Under the pieces are notes generated by a model. The model saw nothing but the letters and a program-made list of their open reading frames with translations, searched no databases and was not told where the DNA came from. Positions 1 to 6,407 of a stretch of 7,217 nucleotides of DNA are shown here, one piece after another. Each line of letters starts with the position of its first letter. The first letter of the stretch is position 1. Source of the DNA: DASUTB01 sp036374835 (GTDB lineage: Bacteria > Actinomycetota > Actinomycetes > Jiangellales > Jiangellaceae); NCBI GenBank assembly GCA_036374835.1, contig DASUTB010000067.1, positions 1 to 7,217 on the forward strand. Reading direction: 5' to 3'. The position numbers were made by a program, and so were the translations under genes.

Positions 1-51
1 GCGACGAACACGATCAGTGGCGCCCGGGGAGGTGACTGCGCCGACCTCTAG
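1..51 (+). CDS. possible 3' end of an upstream gene (partial)
   Basis: From base 1 one plus-strand frame reads 16 residues (ATNTISGARGGDCADL) and stops at TAG 49-51. A 13-bp hairpin begins 18 bases later, the usual position of a terminator behind a plus-strand gene. Too little is present to recognise a product. The main doubt is the frame: another plus-strand frame stays open to a TGA at 109-111, but it runs through the hairpin and so is less likely. The upstream gene may also have ended before the window. Confidence 0.3.
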   Translation, partial: ATNTISGARGGDCADL

Positions 52-69
52 TTCCTTCAACCCCTCACC

Positions 70-105
70 GATGGTGGCCCGGCCGACCCCTTCCGGGCCA
101 CCATC
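70..105 (+). terminator. hairpin terminator of the upstream gene
   Basis: GATGGTGGCCCGG (70-82) pairs perfectly with CCGGGCCACCATC (93-105), giving a 13-bp GC-rich stem with a 10-base loop. No T-run follows, which is common in high-GC actinobacteria. It lies about 220 bases before the S15 peptidase start and probably insulates that gene from upstream transcription. Confidence 0.6.
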
Positions 106-215
106 CATGTGAGCGGATCACATACGACTGCGCCGCTCGGCGCGTGGAACCGAGCGCACTGAGTGCCCCGGGGCTGCGACAAGCGTCGGTTCAGGCCGGC
201 AGATCTTCCGACACT

Positions 216-251
216 CGGCCGGTGACCGGCCGATCTTCGGCTGCCTACATT
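216..251 (+). promoter_or_regulatory. candidate promoter with overlapping operator-like palindrome for the S15 peptidase gene
   Basis: An 8-bp perfect inverted repeat with a one-base centre, CGGCCGGT-g-ACCGGCCG, occupies 216-232. A weak -35-like GTGACC (222-227; 4 of 6 matches to TTGACA) lies inside it. TACATT (246-251; 4 of 6 matches to TATAAT) follows after 18 bases. If these are real, a protein bound at the palindrome would cover the -35 box. GATCTTC also occurs twice nearby (202-208 and 232-238). Such GC palindromes can arise by chance, so the promoter assignment is tentative. I see nothing else of note between 106 and 314. Confidence 0.3.
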
Positions 252-314
252 CGACCCGATCGGCCCGCGCGGTGGCTGCAGCGGCGGCCGTCCGTGCGAT
301 CCACGTCGCCAACG

Positions 315-320
315 AGGAGG
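315..320 (+). promoter_or_regulatory. ribosome binding site of the S15 peptidase gene
   Basis: AGGAGG lies four bases before ATG 325. This near-perfect Shine-Dalgarno sequence fixes the start and directly precedes a signal peptide. Confidence 0.85.
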
Positions 321-324
321 ACAC

Positions 325-2730
325 ATGGGCGAGTCCAGGCGAGCCGCGCGGTACGGCATCGTCGCTGTTGGAGCCGGTGCCCTGGCGGTCGCGATGCTGC
401 CCGCCACGGGACAGGCGAGTCCCGCGACAGATCAGGACGTGCCGGTCGATCAGTGGCCGGCGACCGACATCTTCTACGACGAGAACGGTCGACCGACGAT
501 CTCGCCGGACTACCAGGGTCAACTGGACCGACCGGCCGGCACTCTCGCTCCGTTCCGGACCCTGGCCGAGCCGGACGAGATCGTGGTGTCGGACGGCGCC
601 ACGCAACCGGTGTTCTCGTACGAGAGTGCGATCCGCGAGGCGGTGCGCGTGCCGAGTTCGGTCGACAGTGATGACGACGGCGAGGTCGACATGATCTACG
701 TCGATCTCATCCGCCCGGCTGCGTCGGACGGCGACCTGCGGGTCCCGACGATCATCATTCCCAGCCCGTACTTCCACGCCACCGGGCGCGGTCGGCTCGG
801 CGAGCTGAAGGATCCGCCGGTGCGCGCCCAGGTCATCACGGATGAGACGACGGTGGACGGCCGGCTGATGACGCCCGAGGTGCCGCTGACCGGCCAGACC
901 GGGACGCTCGTCGACTGCGGGCTGGCGATCGCGGGGCAGGACCCGTGCCCGGCCCAGGTGGACGGCAACATCGCACTCGTGGAACGAGGCAGTGCGACGT
1001 TCGTCAGCAAGATCAACCACGCGGCCGACTCCGGCGCGGTCGCCGTGGTCATGTACAACAACGTCGATGGTCCGCTGGGGTTCAGCGTCACGGGTGTACC
1101 GATCTCTTCGGTCGGGATCACGCGGGACGAGGGCCTGGCGCTGCTGGATCAGATGGCCGACGGTGACGTGACGGTGACCCTCGACGGGCTCGCCGCGGCC
1201 ACCGACGTCTTCCCGCTCTACTACGACAACTACTTCGTACCGCGCGGCTACGCGGTCGCCATGGTCGATCTCGCCGGTACCCGCGGATCCACGGGGTGTC
1301 TGGACGAGGGCGAGGCCGAGGTCCAGGGCGCGAAGAAGGTTGTCGAGTGGCTGGCCGGCGACCACATCGCCTACGACCTGGACGGAAACGAGGTGTCCGC
1401 CGACTGGTCCAACGGCCTGTCCGGGATGACCGGCAAGTCGTGGGACGGCACCGTCTCCAACGGCGTGGCGGCGACCGGCGTCGACGGCCTGGCGACGATC
1501 GTTCCGATCGCCGCGATCTCGTCCTGGTACCACTGGCACTTCCACAACGGCCTGCGCTTCAACGGGCACACGTCGTTCAGCCTGACCAACTCCATCCAGG
1601 GCGCCAACTCCACCATGCCGGGATGGCAGGAACGCTGCGCTGCGATCCGCGACGAGCTCGCCGCCAACCAGAACAACGACGACCCGGGCAGCGAGTTCTG
1701 GACCGAGCGGAACTTCATCAAGGACGCCGACCAGGTGCAGGCCAGCGTCTTCGTCGTGCACGGACTGAACGACTACAACGTCAAGCCGATCAACTACGGC
1801 GAGTGGTGGGACGCGCTGGCGGCCAACGACGTGCCGCGCAAGATCTGGCTCGCTCCGGTGGCGCACGAGAAAGCGTTCGACTTCCGGCGCGACGAGTGGC
1901 TGCAGACGATCCACCGCTGGTACGACCACTGGCTGCACGGCGTCGACAACGGCATCATGGACGAACCCATGGCCGACATCGATCACGGCGTCAACGACTG
2001 GACGACCTATGACACCTGGCCGGGCGGCACCAACACCCTAGTGCGGTTCGGGCAGCCTTCGGGCGTGGACGATCCTCGCCAGGGAACGCTCGGCCTGGGA
2101 ACGCAGAACACCGAGCCCAAGTCCCAGAGCTTCGAATGGGACCGGCGCAACTACAACTCGGTAGCCGCCGACGGCTTCGCCGCTGACTCCCGCCGGCTGG
2201 TCTTCATGACCGACGAGCTCAGCGAGCCGGTGCGGATCAGCGGTGCGACCACGATCTCGCTGCGGGCATCGAGCGCACAGCCCGAGGCGACCCTCTCCGC
2301 GTATCTGGTGGACTACGGCACCGCCACCCGGACGAACTACGAATCCGGCGGCGGACTGCGCAACCTGTCGACCATCAGTTGCTTCGGGCAGGGCACCGAA
2401 GTCGACACCGGCTGTTACCCGGACGTCGAGCGGAACACCCGAACCCGCGATTTCGAAGTGGTCGCCCGAGGCTGGGCCAGCGCGACGTACGTCACCGGCG
2501 AGGACGAACTCATGCCGGACGCGCCGTACCGGATCGAGTGGGACGTCATGACCGACGACTGGGTGTTCCCCGAAGGGCATCGGATCGGCATCGTGATCGC
2601 GGGTGCGGACACCTCGATCCACTTCACCGAGCGCACCCCGGGCAACGTCATCGAGGTGTACCTGAGCGGCAGTCATGTGCAGCTGCCGATCGTCGGTGGG
2701 GCGAACGCACTTCGCCGCGCCACTCGGTAG
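325..2730 (+). CDS. secreted S15 / CocE-NonD family peptidase with inserted PA domain (X-Pro dipeptidyl-peptidase-like)
   Basis: The 801-residue protein starts with a signal peptide: RRAAR, a hydrophobic stretch at about 11-26, and a likely cut after Gln-Ala31. An acidic DSDDDGEVD loop (114-122) precedes the first hydrolase strands, as in secreted actinobacterial members. A PA domain (about 165-290) follows, with C198 and C208 as a possible disulfide and a GNIALVERG...K...A...GAVAVVMYNN core. The alpha/beta hydrolase resumes with YYDNYFVPRGYA and GTRGSTGC (318-325). The likely catalytic triad is Ser372 in GKSWDGT, Asp483 in HGLNDYN and His514 in APVAHEK. Residues from about 615 to 795 form the beta-rich PepX C-terminal domain. 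The family cleaves X-Pro dipeptides or hydrolyses acyl esters and amides, so the substrate is not settled. The enzyme probably acts outside the cell. The gene is monocistronic and convergent with the lipoprotein pair. Confidence 0.9.
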   Translation: MGESRRAARYGIVAVGAGALAVAMLPATGQASPATDQDVPVDQWPATDIFYDENGRPTISPDYQGQLDRPAGTLAPFRTLAEPDEIVVSDGATQPVFSYESAIREAVRVPSSVDSDDDGEVDMIYVDLIRPAASDGDLRVPTIIIPSPYFHATGRGRLGELKDPPVRAQVITDETTVDGRLMTPEVPLTGQTGTLVDCGLAIAGQDPCPAQVDGNIALVERGSATFVSKINHAADSGAVAVVMYNNVDGPLGFSVTGVPISSVGITRDEGLALLDQMADGDVTVTLDGLAAATDVFPLYYDNYFVPRGYAVAMVDLAGTRGSTGCLDEGEAEVQGAKKVVEWLAGDHIAYDLDGNEVSADWSNGLSGMTGKSWDGTVSNGVAATGVDGLATIVPIAAISSWYHWHFHNGLRFNGHTSFSLTNSIQGANSTMPGWQERCAAIRDELAANQNNDDPGSEFWTERNFIKDADQVQASVFVVHGLNDYNVKPINYGEWWDALAANDVPRKIWLAPVAHEKAFDFRRDEWLQTIHRWYDHWLHGVDNGIMDEPMADIDHGVNDWTTYDTWPGGTNTLVRFGQPSGVDDPRQGTLGLGTQNTEPKSQSFEWDRRNYNSVAADGFAADSRRLVFMTDELSEPVRISGATTISLRASSAQPEATLSAYLVDYGTATRTNYESGGGLRNLSTISCFGQGTEVDTGCYPDVERNTRTRDFEVVARGWASATYVTGEDELMPDAPYRIEWDVMTDDWVFPEGHRIGIVIAGADTSIHFTERTPGNVIEVYLSGSHVQLPIVGGANALRRATR

Positions 2731-2745
2731 CGGCTACGGGCCCGG

Positions 2746-2781
2746 GCGCTGGGCGGCAGGAGCCAGGTGGCCGCCCAGCGC
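2746..2781. terminator. shared hairpin terminator between convergent genes
   Basis: GCGCTGGGCGGC (2746-2757) and GCCGCCCAGCGC (2770-2781) form a perfect 12-bp stem with a 12-base loop. The hairpin starts 16 bases after the S15 stop and lies 34 bases beyond the lipoprotein operon stop on the other strand, so it can end transcription from both sides. No clear T-run is present on either strand. Confidence 0.75.
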
Positions 2782-2815
2782 GGGGTTGTGAGCCTCCCCA
2801 GGACGATGCCGCCGG

Positions 2816-3370
2816 TCAGCCGGCGTCCTTCACCAGCTCCTGTTCGATATGTTCCCGGAGCCGGTCACCTGCGATACCGCCGGGCCAGCCGCGGACGATC
2901 TTGCCGTCCTTGGTGATCAGCGCCACCAGTGGCGGTTCGGTTGCGGCATAGTCGAGCCAGACGTCGCCGTCGGCGTCGATACCGACCGGATATACGACGT
3001 CGTTGTCCCGCACGTACTCGATGACCTCGTCCTCCGACGACAGGCCCGCGACACCCAGGAAGAGGACGACGTCCTGGTACTCCTCGGCCAGCTCGTTGAT
3101 CTCCTGCTGCTGGTCACGGCATGACTCGCACCAGCTCTCGAAGAACACCAGCACCATGGGCCGTTCCGCCCACGCCGACGCCGCATCGACGTTCTCCCCG
3201 TTGACCAGCTCCAACTCAAAGTCAGGAGCGGGCGGCGCAGCGTCCGGCGGCTCATGGAAGCTGACGCCGTCGGGAACCGGGCTCGGCAGGCCGACGAGCG
3301 GGCTCTCGCTCGCGGCGCAACCGGCGAGGAGGATTGCCGCGATGGCGCCGGCGAGGCACGCCCGTCTCAT
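2816..3370 (-). CDS. TlpA-like thioredoxin-fold lipoprotein
   Basis: The protein has 184 residues. The N-terminus has a short basic start, a hydrophobic segment and the lipobox LLAGC with lipidation Cys18, so it should be anchored on the outer face of the membrane. A low-complexity Pro/Ala linker (about 28-50) precedes a thioredoxin-fold domain. That domain has strand PMVLVFFESW, the redox motif CESC (Cys81, Cys84), helix RDQQQEINELAEEY, and a TEPP loop whose Pro147 fits the cis-proline. The length and layout fit the TlpA/ResA/AhpC-TSA group of extracytoplasmic thiol-disulfide proteins. The Glu-Ser pair between the cysteines differs from the usual Pro-containing pair. The start codon overlaps the upstream stop (ATGA), implying translational coupling with the small lipoprotein. 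Whether it reduces or oxidises its partners cannot be told. Confidence 0.85.
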   Translation of the reverse strand: MRRACLAGAIAAILLAGCAASESPLVGLPSPVPDGVSFHEPPDAAPPAPDFELELVNGENVDAASAWAERPMVLVFFESWCESCRDQQQEINELAEEYQDVVLFLGVAGLSSEDEVIEYVRDNDVVYPVGIDADGDVWLDYAATEPPLVALITKDGKIVRGWPGGIAGDRLREHIEQELVKDAG

Positions 3371-3795
3371 GACAACACCGCCTCGGGTATGTCGTCCAGG
3401 TTGGGGTTCGGACGGATCGGCACGGGGAAGTGGTCTGCGATGACGAGGGAATGACCGTCCACCGAACCGACGCCGACGACTTCGAGGCTCATCACGCAGG
3501 TCGTGGGCTGACGTTGGTCGTCGCCGAGGTCGATCGTGAACGCCTTCTCGGCGACGCCCTGGGGGAGGGTACCGACGGACACCGCGGTGCCGGACGGATC
3601 CAGGAGCGTGTACTCGGCATCCGGATGGGCGAAGCGGAACGCCGACGCGCCGCTACAGGTCGCTCCGGGTTCGCGGATATTGCCGTCCGGGATCACGAGC
3701 CGAACGGTAACGGAAGGCTCGTCGGAGTCCTCCGCTTCAACGGCACACGCCGTCAGTGCGACGGCGCTCAACGCGAGCGTGAGTATGGTGCGCAC
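3367..3795 (-). CDS. small secreted lipoprotein of unknown function with a cysteine pair
   Basis: The protein has 142 residues and starts at GTG 3793-3795. AAGGGTGG (3799-3806) lies three bases upstream as a ribosome binding site. The N-terminus is a lipoprotein signal with lipobox LTAC and lipidation Cys17, followed by an acidic linker (EAEDSDEP). The remainder looks all-beta, with alternating hydrophobic residues. It contains Cys47 (ATCSG), a YTLLDPSGTAV segment and Cys100 (PTTCVMSLEV). The pattern resembles small actinobacterial lipoproteins in which two cysteines flank a DPSG-type strand, but I cannot name a family. It is the first gene of a two-gene operon with the TlpA-like protein, so its cysteine pair may be that protein's substrate; this is inference. 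Confidence 0.75.
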   Translation of the reverse strand: MRTILTLALSAVALTACAVEAEDSDEPSVTVRLVIPDGNIREPGATCSGASAFRFAHPDAEYTLLDPSGTAVSVGTLPQGVAEKAFTIDLGDDQRQPTTCVMSLEVVGVGSVDGHSLVIADHFPVPIRPNPNLDDIPEAVLS

Positions 3796-3832
3796 GATCC
3801 ACCCTTCACCGCGAGCTCGGCCGGCGGCACGC

Positions 3833-3866
3833 CCGGTGACCGGGTAGGTGCCTACCCGGTCACCGG
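3833..3866 (-). terminator. perfect 16-bp inverted repeat: terminator of the M6 protease gene and/or operator of the lipoprotein operon
   Basis: CCGGTGACCGGGTAGG (3833-3848) and CCTACCCGGTCACCGG (3851-3866) are exact reverse complements separated by TG. The repeat begins 38 bases after the stop of the M6 gene, a typical terminator position, and lies 37 bases before the GTG of the lipoprotein operon. No T-run follows on the minus strand. The two-base centre is too tight for an ideal loop, so a protein-binding operator is a real alternative. A promoter for the lipoprotein operon would have to overlap or lie upstream of it. Confidence 0.6.
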
Positions 3867-3904
3867 CAGCGCCATTAGGCGATCACCGTGCATCGCCATC
3901 GTGG

Positions 3905-6217
3905 TCATTCTCGCAGGGTGTCTCCGGAGGAGAGCAGGGCCGCGCTGGCCAGCTTGTCGGACACCTGGCTCGCGAGCTCGCGGTACAGGAGCCAACCGTC
4001 CTCCGCGCTGTCGCCGCGGTCACGGTCGATCATCCCGAGGTAGGCATTCAGCTGTTGCCGCTCGGACGTCGACAGCAGACCGTCGTCGTAGTACAGGTCG
4101 ACCAGCGTCGTCGCGGTGTCGAGCGTGACCTTGACGTCGGCCGTGGTCAGCTCGAGGTCGATCGTCGACGTCGCCGACGGGTCGGTCTCGCTGGTGGCCG
4201 TCACGGTCACCGTCGCCGACTCGCTGGCACCGTCACCGGCCGTCGCGTACACCGCCACGTTCCCGGTGTCCCCGGCCGCCACCGCGCCGACCTCGTACGG
4301 CAGCCAGACGTCCCAGCCTGCACCGTCCACCTCGGCGGAGTAGCGGAAGACGTCCGAACCGAACAGCCCGTCGCCGGCTTCGCCGGTGTTGGTCAGCTCG
4401 GCCCGCAGCAGTGCGGTCGAGTCGCCGACCGCGTAGCTGACCGGGTCGGCCAGCCCGGCGCCGCGCTCGTAGCCGCCGGCACCGTCGGTGTTGCGCACCG
4501 CCACGTCGTAGGTGAGCACGCCGTCCTCGTCCCGGTACGAGTCGAGAACGTAGAGGTGCAGGTTGTTGAACTCGTCGAGGTACTCGTACTCGCTGCCGGA
4601 GCCCGTGCCGGCGTGGAACGTGGCGTCGTCGAGCTGGCGCGGATCGCCGCGGACGACCGGCACCGGGGTGCCGTCCGGCCGGAAGTAGTCGATCCGGTCG
4701 ATGTCCTCGGTGTTGGCGTCGATCATCCAGACGTCCGGGAAGCCCGGTCCGCGGTTCTGGGCGATGAGGACACCATGACCCGGCACGAACGAGTCGTTGC
4801 CTTCGCGGTCGACGACCTCCATCGAGAAGTTCTCCCAGTTCGAGCCGAACAACGGGCACCAGAAGCCGGGATCGTCCGCGACCCTCGTCTCGCAGTTGCC
4901 GGACTGGTACCCGTCACCGTCGAGGGCCACCTCGAGACCGATCTTGTCGCCGTTCGGAACCCGCGAGCGAGCCTTGAGCGTGGCCACCGCCACACCGTCG
5001 GTCATTAACTGGCTGCGATCGAGCAGAACCTGATCGTCGTCGGCGAGGACCTCGAGCTCCTGTTTGAAGTGCAGCATGTGGTGCGGGCCCAGCGCCGAGC
5101 CGCCGGCGTTCGGGATCTGCCACCGGTTGTGCGTGCCTCCGGGGCCGTTGAACGTCCCGCGGCTCATCATCTCCCAGTAGCCGGTGAAGTTGCGGATGTT
5201 GTCCGCGAACGGGTTGTTGTAGTTGTCCGGCAGGCCGCGCAGGTGGCTGAACTCGTGGGCGAACACGCTCTGCCCCGAGCTCTCGGCCTGGGTGGACGTG
5301 CCGCCGCCGGCGTTCGGCCAGTGGTTCGCCGCGGCGCGCCACGACGTCCAGTCCACATAGCGGGTGTTGGCCCAGTTCGGCATCGGATCGCCGTTCTGGT
5401 CCAGCGGTGGGTCGCCGTTCTCGTCCCGCGGCGGCCCGAGCTCGTCGGGCACGTCCTCGCGGTCGGCGAACAGCATCTGCCCGAACTCCTCCCACGTCGA
5501 GGACTCGTCGTGGCCGGCGGAGACGAAGAAGCCGTTGTCGAAGCCGCACAGGCGGGAGTCGCAGCCGATGTCGGCGCGCCAGGCGGCGAACCCGTCGCCG
5601 CGGATGCTCTTGGTGCAGTCGTCACCCTCCGGGCAGAACGTGCTCCGCGGACTGTTGAAGCCGGAGTAGCCGTACTCGTGCAGCTTGCCGGGGAGCGTGT
5701 ACGGCCCGAAGACCTCGACGTCGACGCCGATCTTGCCGTGGGTGTCCTCCATCCAGTAGCTGTGCAGCGTCTGCCCGCCGTTGATCTCGTTGGGCTCGGC
5801 GTAGTACTCGTAGAACCACTGGTTGACGTCTTGTTGGGCGACCGGTTCCCAACCACTTTGCGGGTTGCCGAACGGATGTGTCTCGGGGTCCTGAGTGATC
5901 AGGAACGGCTGGTCCTCGAAATCGACGAGGATCACCGCGGTCTTGTACTGAACCTGGGTTCCCTGGCTGGTTGCCGCGGCGTTCCATTCGGCTGGGCGGA
6001 CCCCGACGTAGTCGTCCCATGTCATTTCCGCCTGGTCGGTCCAGACTTGCTCGTCGACCGGCACGATCGGGCTGAAGTCATTGTCCGTCGTCGCTGCGGG
6101 TGCGGCGCTCGACGACGTCGCCGCGAGCGCCGTCAACGCGAGTGTCAGCGTCCCGCCGGCTGCGACGGACCGCCTGATGGCTCGGCGCCGCCGCGCTCGT
6201 CTGGTACTGGGTGTCAT
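3905..6217 (-). CDS. secreted immune inhibitor A-like M6 family zinc metalloprotease
   Basis: The protein has 770 residues. ATG 6215-6217 is chosen because AGGAGG lies four bases upstream and a signal peptide begins there; an in-frame ATG at 6262 would put this site inside the coding region. The N-terminus is very Arg-rich (6-16), then hydrophobic, with likely cleavage near 39-41. The M6 domain has TAVILVDFEDQPF (93-105) and the zinc motif HEFSHLRGLPD. Its ligands are His321, His325 and probably Asp331, with Glu322 as catalytic base. WEMMSRG (348-354) carries the Met-turn. Six cysteines (195, 201, 219, 224, 442, 454) suggest disulfides. An Ig-like or NEW3-like domain (about 583-692) and an alpha-helical FIMAH-like tail (about 694-770) follow. 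No LPXTG anchor is seen, so it is likely released. The family degrades extracellular proteins. Leu404 uses the rare codon TTA. Confidence 0.93.
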   Translation of the reverse strand: MTPSTRRARRRRAIRRSVAAGGTLTLALTALAATSSSAAPAATTDNDFSPIVPVDEQVWTDQAEMTWDDYVGVRPAEWNAAATSQGTQVQYKTAVILVDFEDQPFLITQDPETHPFGNPQSGWEPVAQQDVNQWFYEYYAEPNEINGGQTLHSYWMEDTHGKIGVDVEVFGPYTLPGKLHEYGYSGFNSPRSTFCPEGDDCTKSIRGDGFAAWRADIGCDSRLCGFDNGFFVSAGHDESSTWEEFGQMLFADREDVPDELGPPRDENGDPPLDQNGDPMPNWANTRYVDWTSWRAAANHWPNAGGGTSTQAESSGQSVFAHEFSHLRGLPDNYNNPFADNIRNFTGYWEMMSRGTFNGPGGTHNRWQIPNAGGSALGPHHMLHFKQELEVLADDDQVLLDRSQLMTDGVAVATLKARSRVPNGDKIGLEVALDGDGYQSGNCETRVADDPGFWCPLFGSNWENFSMEVVDREGNDSFVPGHGVLIAQNRGPGFPDVWMIDANTEDIDRIDYFRPDGTPVPVVRGDPRQLDDATFHAGTGSGSEYEYLDEFNNLHLYVLDSYRDEDGVLTYDVAVRNTDGAGGYERGAGLADPVSYAVGDSTALLRAELTNTGEAGDGLFGSDVFRYSAEVDGAGWDVWLPYEVGAVAAGDTGNVAVYATAGDGASESATVTVTATSETDPSATSTIDLELTTADVKVTLDTATTLVDLYYDDGLLSTSERQQLNAYLGMIDRDRGDSAEDGWLLYRELASQVSDKLASAALLSSGDTLRE

Positions 6218-6221
6218 ATTG

Positions 6222-6227
6222 CCTCCT
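6222..6227 (-). promoter_or_regulatory. ribosome binding site that fixes the M6 protease start
   Basis: On the minus strand AGGAGG lies four bases (CAAT) before ATG 6217. It selects this start over the in-frame ATG at 6262, which has no comparable site and would add a non-signal-like 15-residue extension. Confidence 0.85.
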
Positions 6228-6344
6228 AGCGATGTGCAGGCACACGCATGGCCTCTAGGCACGCTATGGAGCGGGCTCAGTAATGGTCTTCAAGCAAATG
6301 AACCGAATACTGTCCCTCGGTCTGCGACATTCGTCGATGGCCAC
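6228..6344 (-). promoter_or_regulatory. 5' leader and presumed promoter region of the M6 protease gene
   Basis: This gap lies between the M6 ribosome site and the long hairpin that ends the regulator gene, so the M6 promoter should be here. The stretch at about 6275-6315 is AT-richer than its surroundings. On the minus strand it holds TTGCTTGAAG and further on CATAGC, but no pair fits a -35/-10 consensus at good spacing. I therefore name no boxes. Confidence 0.3.
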
Positions 6345-6400
6345 CAGGAGTGACGTAGCTTCACGAGGCTCGCATGCCTCGTGAAGCCACGTCACTCCTG
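6345..6400 (-). terminator. very long hairpin terminator behind the PucR-type regulator gene
   Basis: Arms 6345-6369 and 6376-6400 are 25 bases each with a 6-base loop (6370-6375), and 24 of 25 positions are complementary. The single exception (A6357 against C6388) is an A-C mismatch in plus-strand RNA but a U-G wobble in minus-strand RNA. The stem is therefore continuous only in the transcript of the regulator gene, whose stop is 7 bases upstream. No T-run follows. It should separate regulator transcription from the M6 gene. Confidence 0.8.
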
Positions 6401-6407
6401 CCGAACG

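Noticed and set aside
57..407. Minus-strand frame of 116 codons across the S15 upstream region
   Set aside because: It is Arg/Pro/Ser-rich, has no recognisable domain, overlaps a hairpin and the S15 signal peptide, and has no ribosome site.
118..1986. Long open frame (622 codons) on the minus strand opposite the S15 gene
   Set aside because: It is Val/Arg/Asp-rich with no domain, lies antisense to a gene with clear catalytic motifs, and is the expected result of GC-biased third positions.
3848..5008. Open frame (386 codons) on the plus strand opposite the M6 gene
   Set aside because: Composition is Val/Arg/Gly-rich and low in complexity with no domain or ribosome site; it mirrors the M6 coding sequence.
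5069..6229. Second 386-codon plus-strand frame opposite the M6 gene
   Set aside because: Same antisense composition. It covers the HExxH region of the real gene on the other strand, and the equal length to the previous one is coincidence.
6218..6262. Upstream ATG giving a 15-residue N-terminal extension of the M6 protease
   Set aside because: The extension contains the AGGAGG site and no signal-like features; the ATG at 6217 has ideal spacing and begins a proper signal peptide.
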